This document shows, piece after piece, positions 22,364-29,652 of a stretch of 29,652 nucleotides of DNA. The notes under the pieces were generated by a model. It worked only from the letters and a program-made list of their open reading frames with translations, was not told the origin of the DNA and ran no database searches. Within the stretch, counting starts at the first letter, position 1, and each line of letters starts with the position of its first letter. This stretch comes from a virus: positions 1 to 29,652 of IMG/VR virus record IMGVR_UViG_3300046006_002872; one strand, written 5' to 3'. Made by a program: the position numbers and the translations under genes.

Positions 22364-24219
22364 TATTTAATCTCACACGCTCCGCCTGCACAAGCCAATT
22401 CGCCTGATAGGTCTGTATTATCATCCAATTCAATTACTTGACTCAAATCAATACCCTTCAAAGATTTCATCATTGATTCATATGTTTCTTTGGTGCAATC
22501 TTCAAATGGGGCTTGAATATAGGTTCCGCCATTATATGGTAAAACTGATAGGCCGTTATAATGATCTCTATTGTTCCACATCCAATCACCTGCTAATTCC
22601 CATTCATCATCTTTCAATGAAACTGTTGCCGATACATTGTGTGTATTGTTTCCTGATCTATGACCTGGCTTCACCCATTCTAAATGAACTTTTTTGATTC
22701 GATCTAATAATTGAAATGGTGACTCGAATCTCATAATTGCTCCTTCTGGTGCCTGTTGTGGTATAGAAATTACTGCCGTGTCGTGTGGACGGAAATATTC
22801 ATCTTCAATTAGCTCGGGATGATTTTTTGCTAAATACGTGTAAATTGCTTCATTTTTTCCAACACGGATTCTACGAATATAATAATCATTGTGCCAAGCA
22901 TGTATTCCTGAACTTGTGCCTAATGTTAATGATGTTGTTCCTGCAGGCTTTACTGTGGTTGTTCGTGCGGATCGATTAATACCAATAAGTGCAGCAACTC
23001 TTTCATTTTCCGTTTTAACCGTTTTTGCTGCAGCTTTCATGTCATATCCCAATACTGTTCCAGATCCAATGCCTGTCATTGATACTCCAATAAGTGCATC
23101 TTTTTCAGTTGTACGTTGCCAAATTGGACGTAGGTAATGAAAGTTGGTATATCCTGCTTGCAATGTTCCAATAAATGCTGCTGCTCTAACTCGATTTTCA
23201 AAATCTTCTTGAGAATCAATGTCAGATGCATTTACTTCACACAAGTTACAGAATTGAAATGGACGTAATGCAATTTCACAACATGGGTTAGTTCCCCAAT
23301 CTTTATCATTTGTAAGATATATACCAGGTTCTCCTGCTCCAGATAATTCAACACGCTTCCAAAGATCCATAAAGAATTCTTTTGTTAATTTGTGTCTCAT
23401 TAATGTAGCTGAATTATTAGCACGACCTCTTTGTGGATTGATTTCCCACCAATTACCTGATTTGCATGCAATCATTTCTTCATCATCTGCTGAAAATAAT
23501 GCTATAAGTGCTGCTCTACGAATACCACCTGCTAATACTGCATCTGCAACATGGCAAACCATATCATGAACTTCAATTGGAGATAATTTGTCGCCATCTT
23601 CTTTTGTATCTAAAATTCCTTGCAGTTTCATCAAACATTCTTTTAATGGTTGAGGTCCTGGAGCCTTTCCTCCTGAAGTAACAAGTCTTGCACCTTTGGC
23701 ACGAATATCTGAAAAATCAAAATTGTAAGATGATCCGCCAACAAAATATGATTTAACAAGCATCTTAACTGCATCGGCCCATCCTTCAATTGAATCTGCA
23801 ATCAAATAACGACGCATCTTTTTTGGATTTGGTTTATGTATTTCTGGTAATAATTCTACATGATGTTTTTGAACCGAATATCCAACACCCGTGCCTCCTA
23901 ATAAAAGAAACATTGCTTCTCCAAATGCACGGTGGTCATCAATTGGCAAATATGCACAATTGTAAATTCGGTTGGGTGATATATCAATTGATTTCCCACC
24001 AAATTGCAAACTACGCATTGATGGCAATACTTTTTTTGCATATACAAATTCATATGCGGCATTGATTTCATCAACTAACGCCGGATATTTTTTAATATGC
24101 ATTTGTTTGTTTCTTGTAACTAGTTCTTCCCAAGATTCTCTTCTATTGAGGTTTGGAAGATATTTTGCATACTTCATGTATACCGTAATTTCACTTAAAA
24201 TTTTGTTTGAAATGTCCAT
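22363..24219 (-). CDS. nrdJ: Adenosylcobalamin-dependent (class II) ribonucleotide reductase
   Basis: A 618-residue class II reductase resembling the monomeric Lactobacillus leichmannii enzyme (739 residues). C88 (NRIYNCAY), C313 (NPCCEI) and C324 (FQFCNL) match the active-site cysteines 119, 408 and 419; the 11-residue spacing of the last two is identical. C610 and C615 (CAGGAC) near the end match the reductant pair with the same five-residue spacing. GGTGVGYSVQ (108-117) and RTTTVKPAGTTS are conserved barrel segments. It reduces ribonucleotides using coenzyme B12, so infection depends on host cobalamin. The phage thioredoxin at 18489 may recycle it. The ribosome site AAGGAG is strong. The gene starts after a terminator and its promoter is not obvious. 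Confidence 0.93.
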   Translation of the reverse strand: MDISNKILSEITVYMKYAKYLPNLNRRESWEELVTRNKQMHIKKYPALVDEINAAYEFVYAKKVLPSMRSLQFGGKSIDISPNRIYNCAYLPIDDHRAFGEAMFLLLGGTGVGYSVQKHHVELLPEIHKPNPKKMRRYLIADSIEGWADAVKMLVKSYFVGGSSYNFDFSDIRAKGARLVTSGGKAPGPQPLKECLMKLQGILDTKEDGDKLSPIEVHDMVCHVADAVLAGGIRRAALIALFSADDEEMIACKSGNWWEINPQRGRANNSATLMRHKLTKEFFMDLWKRVELSGAGEPGIYLTNDKDWGTNPCCEIALRPFQFCNLCEVNASDIDSQEDFENRVRAAAFIGTLQAGYTNFHYLRPIWQRTTEKDALIGVSMTGIGSGTVLGYDMKAAAKTVKTENERVAALIGINRSARTTTVKPAGTTSLTLGTSSGIHAWHNDYYIRRIRVGKNEAIYTYLAKNHPELIEDEYFRPHDTAVISIPQQAPEGAIMRFESPFQLLDRIKKVHLEWVKPGHRSGNNTHNVSATVSLKDDEWELAGDWMWNNRDHYNGLSVLPYNGGTYIQAPFEDCTKETYESMMKSLKGIDLSQVIELDDNTDLSGELACAGGACEIK

Positions 24220-24261
24220 TGTTCGTAATCTCCTTGTTTGTATATGTAAATGATTTTAGAT

Positions 24262-24292
24262 AAAAAAAGGGCGGAAATCACTTTCCTAACCC
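24262..24292 (-). terminator. Rho-independent terminator after the helicase gene
   Basis: On the minus strand GGG, TTA bulge, GGAAA, GTGA loop, TTTCC, G, CCC form a hairpin running into TTTTTTT. It starts about 20 bases after the helicase stop at 24312. Confidence 0.75.
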
Positions 24293-24311
24293 ATTTTATA
24301 TAAATATGTTT

Positions 24312-25667
24312 TTATCCTAAAGTTCCGCCTAAATCTTTGAACTTTTGTGCTAAATTTTTCTTGACCATGTTTTCTCCTGTTTTCATGATTTGTGTGGTTT
24401 GTTTTCCTTGTTGAGTTTGTGGTTCAAAGAATTGAAATTGTCCATTATTTGTATTAATTTTGCATGGCAATGTTATGCCATCTGGTCCAAATCTATTTTT
24501 AATAACGTGACCTCTACCCGTTCCTGACATTTTGTCTTCTACCTTTCTAGAAAGCGACATTAAAAAGTCAGCAACCATTACTTTTCCATATGATGATGCA
24601 ATTTTGTCTGCTTCAATAATATCCTCTTCTAAGGCGCTTCTTCCTGCTTGTGATGCGGTCCATACTGGAATTTCATATTCCCCTGCCATACCACGTAATT
24701 CTTCGTACAAGTCCTCTAAGGCTTCGTGCTTGTCCTTTTTAATGTTAACTTTAAGCAAATCACCATAATCCACAATTACCAGATCTGGTTTTTTGCCGAG
24801 CATTATTGTTTTTTCTATATGAGCCTTTAAGCCCATTACTCCTACTGATTTGGTAGGAAAATATTTTACAATTAAATCGCCTTTAAGTGTTAGCATTTTT
24901 GCTTCAATGTCGTCTCGATAATTTTTTAAATTTTGTGCTGGAATTCCTGTAAATACTGAATCATAGCGTTGGCCTACATAATTTTCATTGAGTTCCAATG
25001 TATAATGTATAACTGTTTTTCCGTCTTTTACTGCATTTGCTCCAATATTGATAAGAAGCCAAGATTTACCAATTCCCGCAGGTGCCATTACAACTCCTAA
25101 TTCTCCTGGGGCTAGTCCACCATCCATCAAATCATCAATTACATCCCAACCGGTTGTTATTGTATGTCGTGCTGCTTCATTGTATCGTGCAGCAACATCC
25201 GTTACATATTCTAATCCAATATTGGTATCGGCGCCAGCTTTCATGGCACTATCAATTTTGCTTTTTATTTCGTCAAAATTTCCATGTTTTAACAAACTAA
25301 CCGAATCCATTATAGCTTGTTTAATTTCCTGATTCTTGCAAAATTTTAAAATTTCATCTTTTACAAATGTCAAGTCATCTGACTCCATATATCTGAACAC
25401 ATCTTTCAATTGTTCTAATACGGTTGCCTTTAATATGTCATTTTCAATTTCCGTTATTTTTACTTTTAAAACATCTTTGCTAGGCGGTGTTTTATATTCT
25501 CGGAAATGTGTTAATATGATATCTAATAACCAACTGTTTGCATCAGACTCAAAATATTCAGCACGTATAATATCTGAAATTTGCTGTAAAAATAGTCTAT
25601 CCGTAAACATAGCAGCAAGAACTTTAACTTGAAAGCCCCAACCGTAGTCCGATAATTTATCTGTCAT
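24312..25667 (-). CDS. 41: Replicative DnaB-type helicase, gp41-like
   Basis: A 451-residue helicase, near T4 gp41 (475). The N-terminal helical domain (1-150) is followed by the RecA-like motor. Walker A APAGIGKSW lies at 195-203, HYTLEL at 221-226 holds the catalytic Glu, and Walker B VIVDYGDLL lies at 297-305. WTASQAGRS, the conserved Gln motif, comes next, and the end is short and basic. It unwinds DNA ahead of the fork with the gp43-like polymerase. No separate primase gene is seen in this window. The gene has its own promoter, which ends only seven bases before the ATG, and a terminator after it. Confidence 0.9.
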   Translation of the reverse strand: MTDKLSDYGWGFQVKVLAAMFTDRLFLQQISDIIRAEYFESDANSWLLDIILTHFREYKTPPSKDVLKVKITEIENDILKATVLEQLKDVFRYMESDDLTFVKDEILKFCKNQEIKQAIMDSVSLLKHGNFDEIKSKIDSAMKAGADTNIGLEYVTDVAARYNEAARHTITTGWDVIDDLMDGGLAPGELGVVMAPAGIGKSWLLINIGANAVKDGKTVIHYTLELNENYVGQRYDSVFTGIPAQNLKNYRDDIEAKMLTLKGDLIVKYFPTKSVGVMGLKAHIEKTIMLGKKPDLVIVDYGDLLKVNIKKDKHEALEDLYEELRGMAGEYEIPVWTASQAGRSALEEDIIEADKIASSYGKVMVADFLMSLSRKVEDKMSGTGRGHVIKNRFGPDGITLPCKINTNNGQFQFFEPQTQQGKQTTQIMKTGENMVKKNLAQKFKDLGGTLG

Positions 25668-25673
25668 ATAACA

Positions 25674-25702
25674 ATTATAAGTAAAATTACTGTAAATTCA
25701 AA
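25674..25702 (-). promoter_or_regulatory. Promoter of the helicase gene (TTTGAA-17-TATAAT)
   Basis: Minus strand TTTGAA, exactly 17 bases, TATAAT, ending six bases before the helicase ATG in the 36-base gap after the exonuclease gene. It predicts an mRNA with little or no leader. Confidence 0.7.
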
Positions 25703-25703
25703 T

Positions 25704-26768
25704 TTATTTGTGCGTTTGTTTTGCAAATGCATTTAACGATAACCAGGTATTAGTTATCCATTCAGGAACATTTTTCATTATTGCCCACAGCTTATCTTCA
25801 TAAAACATGCGTTGGAATTCTGCCCTATTTAATTCAGGTATTGGTTGTTCCATTATCCCACGTATTTTTGTGGCGGTCTGCGCAGGAATGTCCAACAATT
25901 TAATATTCATTAATTCACAATTTTGTTTTAGCGTATGTGAATTTTCTAATATTTTTGTAAATGTTTTGTAATTAGGTGACTTTGCAGATACTGATTCAGT
26001 GCTTAATGCAAATAAATTATCCAATGTATATTCCGTAGATTCTACTAGTTGTGGAATTACTTTTAAAATGGTTTTTGGTCCTATACCATTAACTCCAGGA
26101 ATATTATCTGACGCATCGCCTGTAAATGATCGATACACAACCATATTGTTTGGATGAACACCAAACTCTTCTATTACAGTATCAACCGAATACATTTTCT
26201 TTTTAATTGGAGACCAAACTTGAATTCGATCATCTACTAGTTGATAAAAATCTCTATCCGTAGAAACAATTGTCATTTTTTTGCAAGTGTCTTCATACAT
26301 TTGAGCAATATATGCAATTGTATCATCTGCTTCAATTCCATCCATTGAAATGAATGTAACAGGCAAATTATCTAGATATGAAATCAATCGACTAAATTGA
26401 TGTCGCATTGATTCTTGTTCTTGTTCCAATGTTGACTCATGATGATCGTGTCTGCGCAACTTGGTTTTGTTTGCTCGGTTCCCTTTATAATCTTTATAAA
26501 TTCGTTTTCTTTTTGCCGAGCCGCCTCGACCATCAAACACAATGATGCATCGAGTAGGTTTAAAGTCTCTGATTGTTTTGCCGACTGAATACAAGAATCC
26601 GGAAATACCACCTACGTGATCACCATCTTCGTTATATGCCGGAGTAGCACCAAAACTTCTTATAAAGGTGTTTAAGCCATCAAACACCATGAGATGATCA
26701 TTGACGTTTGATGGACCTAAACTTCTTTCTTGTTGTAACTCGTTAAATAATTTTTGAAACTTGTTCAT
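25704..26768 (-). CDS. 5'-3' exonuclease / RNase H (FEN family)
   Basis: A 354-residue FEN/PIN nuclease (T4 RNase H is 305). Metal-binding acidic residues appear in order: D30 (VFDGLN), D79 (VFDGRGG), E146, D148 and D149 (GIEADD), D171 and D173 (STDRDF), D218 and D221 (GDASDN). The helix-hairpin-helix GVNGIGPKT (225-233) contacts DNA. It removes RNA primers and flaps from lagging strands. It is translated with uvsX through a TAATG overlap. All catalytic residues are present. The basic stretch RKRIYKDYKGNRANKTKLRR near 87-106 is typical of the helical arch. Confidence 0.92.
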   Translation of the reverse strand: MNKFQKLFNELQQERSLGPSNVNDHLMVFDGLNTFIRSFGATPAYNEDGDHVGGISGFLYSVGKTIRDFKPTRCIIVFDGRGGSAKRKRIYKDYKGNRANKTKLRRHDHHESTLEQEQESMRHQFSRLISYLDNLPVTFISMDGIEADDTIAYIAQMYEDTCKKMTIVSTDRDFYQLVDDRIQVWSPIKKKMYSVDTVIEEFGVHPNNMVVYRSFTGDASDNIPGVNGIGPKTILKVIPQLVESTEYTLDNLFALSTESVSAKSPNYKTFTKILENSHTLKQNCELMNIKLLDIPAQTATKIRGIMEQPIPELNRAEFQRMFYEDKLWAIMKNVPEWITNTWLSLNAFAKQTHK

Positions 26769-27931
26769 TATCCTTCTTCATCAATTACTTCATTGACAAT
26801 GATAACATCATCAATTCCACCATCGACACCTGCTTGATATTTGAATATGTAAGCATCGCAAATTCTTTTATATAACCTGTCTTTCATTTCCGGGTTGTTG
26901 ATTACCTTTTCAATGAAATCTTTGCTTTGGAATTTAACGTCTCCAAAGGTTTCTCCAGTTTCATGATCTACATCTTGCATTGTATACCATGCACCTGATT
27001 GTGCAACTATATCAAATGTTTTCATTACGCCTAGCCATCCGCCCCAATTATCAATTCCACTATCATAATAAATTTCATAATCTATTTTACGATGTGGAGG
27101 CCCCATTCGGTTTTTAACTACTTGCACATTTGTTTTGCTTCCTACAATTTGTTCAGCTCCATTTACCTTTGCTTTGATTTGCCCCGTATTTTTAAGACGA
27201 AGACGAACCGATGCATGGAATGGAATTGCTTTACCACCCGACGTTGTCCAAGCATCACCAAATGATACGCCCATTTTGACACGTAATTGATTGGTAAATA
27301 TCAAACAAATTCGTTCACGTGCAATCCAATTGGTAACTTTACGCATTGCCTTTGATAAAATAATAGATTTGCTGGTTGCATATCCATCTTTATCATATTC
27401 AGCTGACATTTCAATTTTTGTGGATGCACCCATAATTGAGTCTACTACAATTGTAACTAAACGGTCTTTGTCTGATTTGCGTACACCTTCAACAATTGTT
27501 TCAATGGTTTCAAATATTTCTTCAATTGTTTCTAATGGAACATACAACATGGTTTTTAAATCAACACCAATTGCTGATAAAAATTCGGAACTAGTAGCCG
27601 ACTCAGTATCAATATATACAGCCAATCCACCTTTCTTTTGCGTTTCTGCTAAAGTGTGTGCTGCTAATAATGATTTACCAGATGCTTCTAATCCGGTAAT
27701 TTCAGTAATCCGTCCAACAGGAAATCCACCATATGGACGGTTTGAAATTGCTAAATCGAGCATTGAGCATCCCGATGATATCCATTCTTTAACATTGCTG
27801 GGTGAATCATCATCACCATCTAAAAAGAATGCAGTTTTTAATGCCTGCCCTTTAAATTGCTTGTTAATGCTTTCTGCTAGGGTATTTGCTAAACTGTCTT
27901 CCAGTTCTGACTTGCTTTTGCTCTTTGCCAT
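26768..27931 (-). CDS. uvsX: UvsX/RecA recombinase
   Basis: A 387-residue RecA-fold recombinase, close to T4 UvsX (391). Walker A GLEASGKS (80-87), VYIDTESA with the catalytic Glu (105-112) and Walker B VTIVVDS (159-165) are clear. IFTNQLRVKMG is the conserved Gln/L2 region. The acidic C-terminus (DDVIIVNEVIDEEG) matches RecA-type regulatory tails. It forms filaments on single-stranded DNA coated by the gp32-like protein and drives recombination-dependent replication. It sits 10 bases after the ssb gene and overlaps the exonuclease gene. Confidence 0.95.
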   Translation of the reverse strand: MAKSKSKSELEDSLANTLAESINKQFKGQALKTAFFLDGDDDSPSNVKEWISSGCSMLDLAISNRPYGGFPVGRITEITGLEASGKSLLAAHTLAETQKKGGLAVYIDTESATSSEFLSAIGVDLKTMLYVPLETIEEIFETIETIVEGVRKSDKDRLVTIVVDSIMGASTKIEMSAEYDKDGYATSKSIILSKAMRKVTNWIARERICLIFTNQLRVKMGVSFGDAWTTSGGKAIPFHASVRLRLKNTGQIKAKVNGAEQIVGSKTNVQVVKNRMGPPHRKIDYEIYYDSGIDNWGGWLGVMKTFDIVAQSGAWYTMQDVDHETGETFGDVKFQSKDFIEKVINNPEMKDRLYKRICDAYIFKYQAGVDGGIDDVIIVNEVIDEEG

Positions 27932-27941
27932 TTGTTACTCC

Positions 27942-28703
27942 TTAATTAAATAGATCGTTAAATGCTGATGCAACATCCTCTACTTTACCAGCAATTGGTT
28001 TTGCGGTTTTAGTTGGAGTTGCTGGTGCTTCTTCAGAATCAACATCTGCGTCTGCATTTTCAGGATTCATCCATTCTTTAAGAGCTGTTTCTAGTTCTTC
28101 ATAAGTTGGTTCAGGAAATAAATCTGTAATCTCTGGTTGAGTCATGATTTTTGTTGCAATTTCTTTGTCTTCCGTTGCTGCACTAGTTGCAGGCTTAACA
28201 CGAATTGTTGTTTTTGGAAAATTTGCACCTTCTGCTGGAGTAAATTCAACATCAATATCACGTCCATTCATCAAGTCTGTAATGTCACCATAATCTGGAT
28301 CTGAAACAATGCTTAATAATTCCGTGTAAATTTGTTTGCCGAATCCCCAAAATTTAACTCCTTCGGATTCTTTACCACGAACAATTACGGGAACATATGT
28401 ACGCATTTTTGGTTCAATCTTGCGACCCATTAACCATTCGTCTTTGTCACCCGTCTTTTTTAGTTTTTCTGCAAACTCTACAATTGGATCTGCATTACCG
28501 AATGAAATCGGAGATAGCATAGATCTTTTGCTAATGTCATAATGAAAATACAATTCTAAGAACGGATTGTCTTTGCGGTGTATATAAGGAACGATCCTAA
28601 TACGAGTTTTGCCTGTTTCAGGTTTCCACAAATTTTGTTTTTTGTCATCCTGCTTATTCAGCTGGTTGAGCTTCGCTTTGATAGCGTCTAAATTTAAAGC
28701 CAT
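27942..28703 (-). CDS. 32: Single-stranded DNA-binding protein, gp32-like
   Basis: A 253-residue protein with the gp32 layout. A basic N-terminal arm (KAKLNQLNKQDDKKQ) precedes the OB-fold core with TRIRIVPYIHRK, PFLELYFHYDISKRSMLSPI and FWGFGKQIYTELL, then DVEFTPAEGANFPKTTIRV, and an acidic tail ends ASAFNDLFN. T4 gp32 uses one His and three Cys to hold zinc; this protein contains no Cys, so it lacks that site. It coats DNA at the fork and organises UvsX and helicase. It heads an operon with uvsX and the exonuclease. Its promoter contains a 20-base palindrome, possibly an operator. Confidence 0.8.
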   Translation of the reverse strand: MALNLDAIKAKLNQLNKQDDKKQNLWKPETGKTRIRIVPYIHRKDNPFLELYFHYDISKRSMLSPISFGNADPIVEFAEKLKKTGDKDEWLMGRKIEPKMRTYVPVIVRGKESEGVKFWGFGKQIYTELLSIVSDPDYGDITDLMNGRDIDVEFTPAEGANFPKTTIRVKPATSAATEDKEIATKIMTQPEITDLFPEPTYEELETALKEWMNPENADADVDSEEAPATPTKTAKPIAGKVEDVASAFNDLFN

Positions 28704-28745
28704 TTTTTGCCTTTTGTTAAGTTGTTAATAATATATTCTGTTTAC

Positions 28746-28765
28746 TTATTAATTATAATTAATAA
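28746..28765. promoter_or_regulatory. 20-bp perfect palindrome over the ssb promoter (possible operator)
   Basis: TTATTAATTA followed by its exact inverse complement. It covers the TATAAT box of the ssb promoter, about 43 bases before the ATG. A regulator or the SSB itself could bind here. AT-rich palindromes also arise by chance, so this is moderate. Confidence 0.5.
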
Positions 28766-28780
28766 ATGGGTTAATTCAAA
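28752..28780 (-). promoter_or_regulatory. Promoter of the ssb-uvsX-exonuclease operon (TTTGAA-17-TATAAT)
   Basis: Minus strand TTTGAA, 17 bases, TATAAT. A longer leader of about 40 bases separates it from the ssb ATG, unlike the near-leaderless promoters elsewhere. Confidence 0.75.
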
Positions 28781-28803
28781 GTAATTGGTTAAGTTTTTTT
28801 TGT

Positions 28804-29463
28804 TTATTTTTTAATGATATCAAATGTTAAAGTAACGCCGTCTTCATCTCGATATCGATCAATAGTGTCTTTGTCTATCTCAAATAATGGATGTTTTTTT
28901 AGTATAACGTTAATGGCTTGGACAATTTCTTTTTTGAGTTCACTTGGATAAATGCTTACAGTTATTTCCATTGTTTCGTCATCGTCTTCATATGTTATTT
29001 CTTCACCATTATATGCCTTTAAATCAGACTCTAACGATGATAACAATGCTGTAAATTCATTATTTGAGGATCCTTCCGTTGAATCTGGATAACCATTATT
29101 GTTTTGATCTGTATCTTGTGAGTCTTTAAGTTTCCAATGATTTAACATTTTGTTGTAGGAACCAAAATAAAAATACTTTGTATTAGCGTTGATTGTGACT
29201 CCTTTAAGGCCATAATCCATCTTCTTAGTACCTACTGCCTTAAGATTAGTAATCTCTATGCCTTTAGAGTCAATCTTTGAAATTGTACCAGTTACTCTAG
29301 GATCTTTATCCTTGCCATACCACTCTAATTCATCGCCAACTTTTACCTGTTTAGGATCAACTTTAAATTTGTTTTTATGTGGCGTTATTGCGTTGTTTGC
29401 TCTAATTGCAGCTGCTAGCATGCCACCAAATGATTCATCTAATAATGTTTTTAATTTTATCAT
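28804..29463 (-). CDS. Putative capsid-targeted protein with EF-hand-type loop (219 aa)
   Basis: I place the start at 29463, 16 codons inside the longest frame. There an AGGAA ribosome site precedes the ATG, and the protein begins MIKLKTLLDE, the leader shared by others in this window, with an LDE site after residue 10. The next part has a small beta-rich domain (KVGDELEWYGKDKDPRVTGT, then ISKIDSKGIEI) resembling an SH3/KOW-like barrel. An EF-hand-type loop lies at D119-E130 (D119, N121, N123, G124, D127, E130), almost identical to the loop at 7921. A C-terminal alpha/beta domain follows. The stop of the upstream short gene lies seven bases before the start. Packaging into the capsid is inferred from the leader only. 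Confidence 0.55.
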   Translation of the reverse strand: MIKLKTLLDESFGGMLAAAIRANNAITPHKNKFKVDPKQVKVGDELEWYGKDKDPRVTGTISKIDSKGIEITNLKAVGTKKMDYGLKGVTINANTKYFYFGSYNKMLNHWKLKDSQDTDQNNNGYPDSTEGSSNNEFTALLSSLESDLKAYNGEEITYEDDDETMEITVSIYPSELKKEIVQAINVILKKHPLFEIDKDTIDRYRDEDGVTLTFDIIKK

Positions 29464-29470
29464 GATGTTC

Positions 29471-29652
29471 CTATTCTGGCGGATAAATTTTAAAAAATGA
29501 TTCAATATCATTTCTTAAGTTGTTTGCATCTTTAAAGTTTATTGAAATTTCAGATCTATTATCTATTTGATATCCGCGGCTTTTCCACCAATTGATCATC
29601 TCTATTTGATTTTCTTTATCTTCAGTGTTAAATAAATCCATACGTTCTTTAT
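29471..29652 (-). CDS. C-terminal part of a small unknown protein
   Basis: An open frame enters from the right edge and ends at TAG at 29471-29473, just before the ribosome site of the next gene. An internal ATG at 29641 would give a 56-residue protein, MDLFNTEDKENQIEMINWWK, then SRGYQIDNRSEIS, ending FFKIYPPE. If the gene starts outside the window it is longer. Codon use and tight spacing support a real gene. No family is recognised. Confidence 0.5.
   Translation of the reverse strand, partial: KERMDLFNTEDKENQIEMINWWKSRGYQIDNRSEISINFKDANNLRNDIESFFKIYPPE

Noticed and set aside
27291-27953. 220-codon plus-strand frame opposite uvsX
   Set aside because: It is antisense to the conserved UvsX motifs and low in recognisable content, so a shadow.
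29464-29511. 16-residue N-terminal extension of the protein at 28804
   Set aside because: The extension overlaps the end of the upstream gene, and the internal ATG has AGGAA and restores the shared leader.
1-29652. tRNA genes, CRISPR arrays or integrase
   Set aside because: No cloverleaf-like gaps, no spaced repeats and no recombinase motifs were seen; gaps are at most about 120 bases.

Overview
This window is about 29.7 kb of AT-rich (roughly one-third GC) DNA from a tailed bacteriophage with a T4-type replication system. Every gene I can support lies on the minus strand, packed with TAATG or ATGA overlaps, and transcription runs from high to low coordinates. No virion structural genes, tRNAs, integrase or CRISPR arrays are visible, and no stretch over about 120 bases lacks a gene. 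The phage identity rests on the family set: gp43-type polymerase, gp44/gp62 clamp loader, gp45 clamp, DnaB-type helicase, UvsX, gp32-type SSB and FEN-type exonuclease. The host is uncertain. TTTG-N19-TA promoters, weak ribosome sites, a DUF5522 protein and a DDDLPF tail lean towards Bacteroidota, but this is inference.

Layout in transcription order: (A) 29652-28804, a short C-terminal fragment and a putative capsid-targeted protein. (B) 28703-25704, SSB, UvsX and 5'-3' exonuclease behind a promoter carrying a 20-bp palindrome. (C) 25667-24312, helicase, then a terminator. (D) 24219-21460, B12-dependent ribonucleotide reductase, a DUF5522 protein and a putative capsid-targeted cysteine-peptidase-like protein. 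(E) 21398-14945, folE, small gene, queD, SSB-tail protein, queE, micro-ORF, thioredoxin, GroES-like protein, membrane protein, Hpt and DNA polymerase. (F) 14896-14606, a third putative capsid-targeted protein and a terminator. (G) 14485-7983, unknown gene, cytidylyltransferase-like protein, second T-fold protein, glycosyltransferase, dpdA-like transglycosylase, clamp, dUTPase, clamp loader and small genes. (H) 7921-7499, a fourth putative capsid-targeted protein with its own promoter and terminator. (I) 7382-5231, Fe-S nuclease operon. (J) 5188-1, five glycosyltransferases and an RmlC-like cupin.

Together the genes replicate DNA (B, C, E, G), supply nucleotides (reductase plus thioredoxin, dUTPase, Hpt), and appear to replace guanine with a 7-deazaguanine (FolE, QueD, QueE and a TGT/DpdA-type transglycosylase, with no QueC in view). 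They also probably build a sugar structure (J).

The least-described feature is a set of four unrelated proteins sharing short N-terminal leaders of the form MIKLKxLLxE or xILAE. These look like T4 capsid-targeting sequences ending in an L-x-E prohead-protease site. Two leaders share 43 identical bases, two of the proteins carry a perfect EF-hand-type loop, and one has a Cys-His-Asp arrangement. They may be packaged internal proteins injected into the host with the genome.
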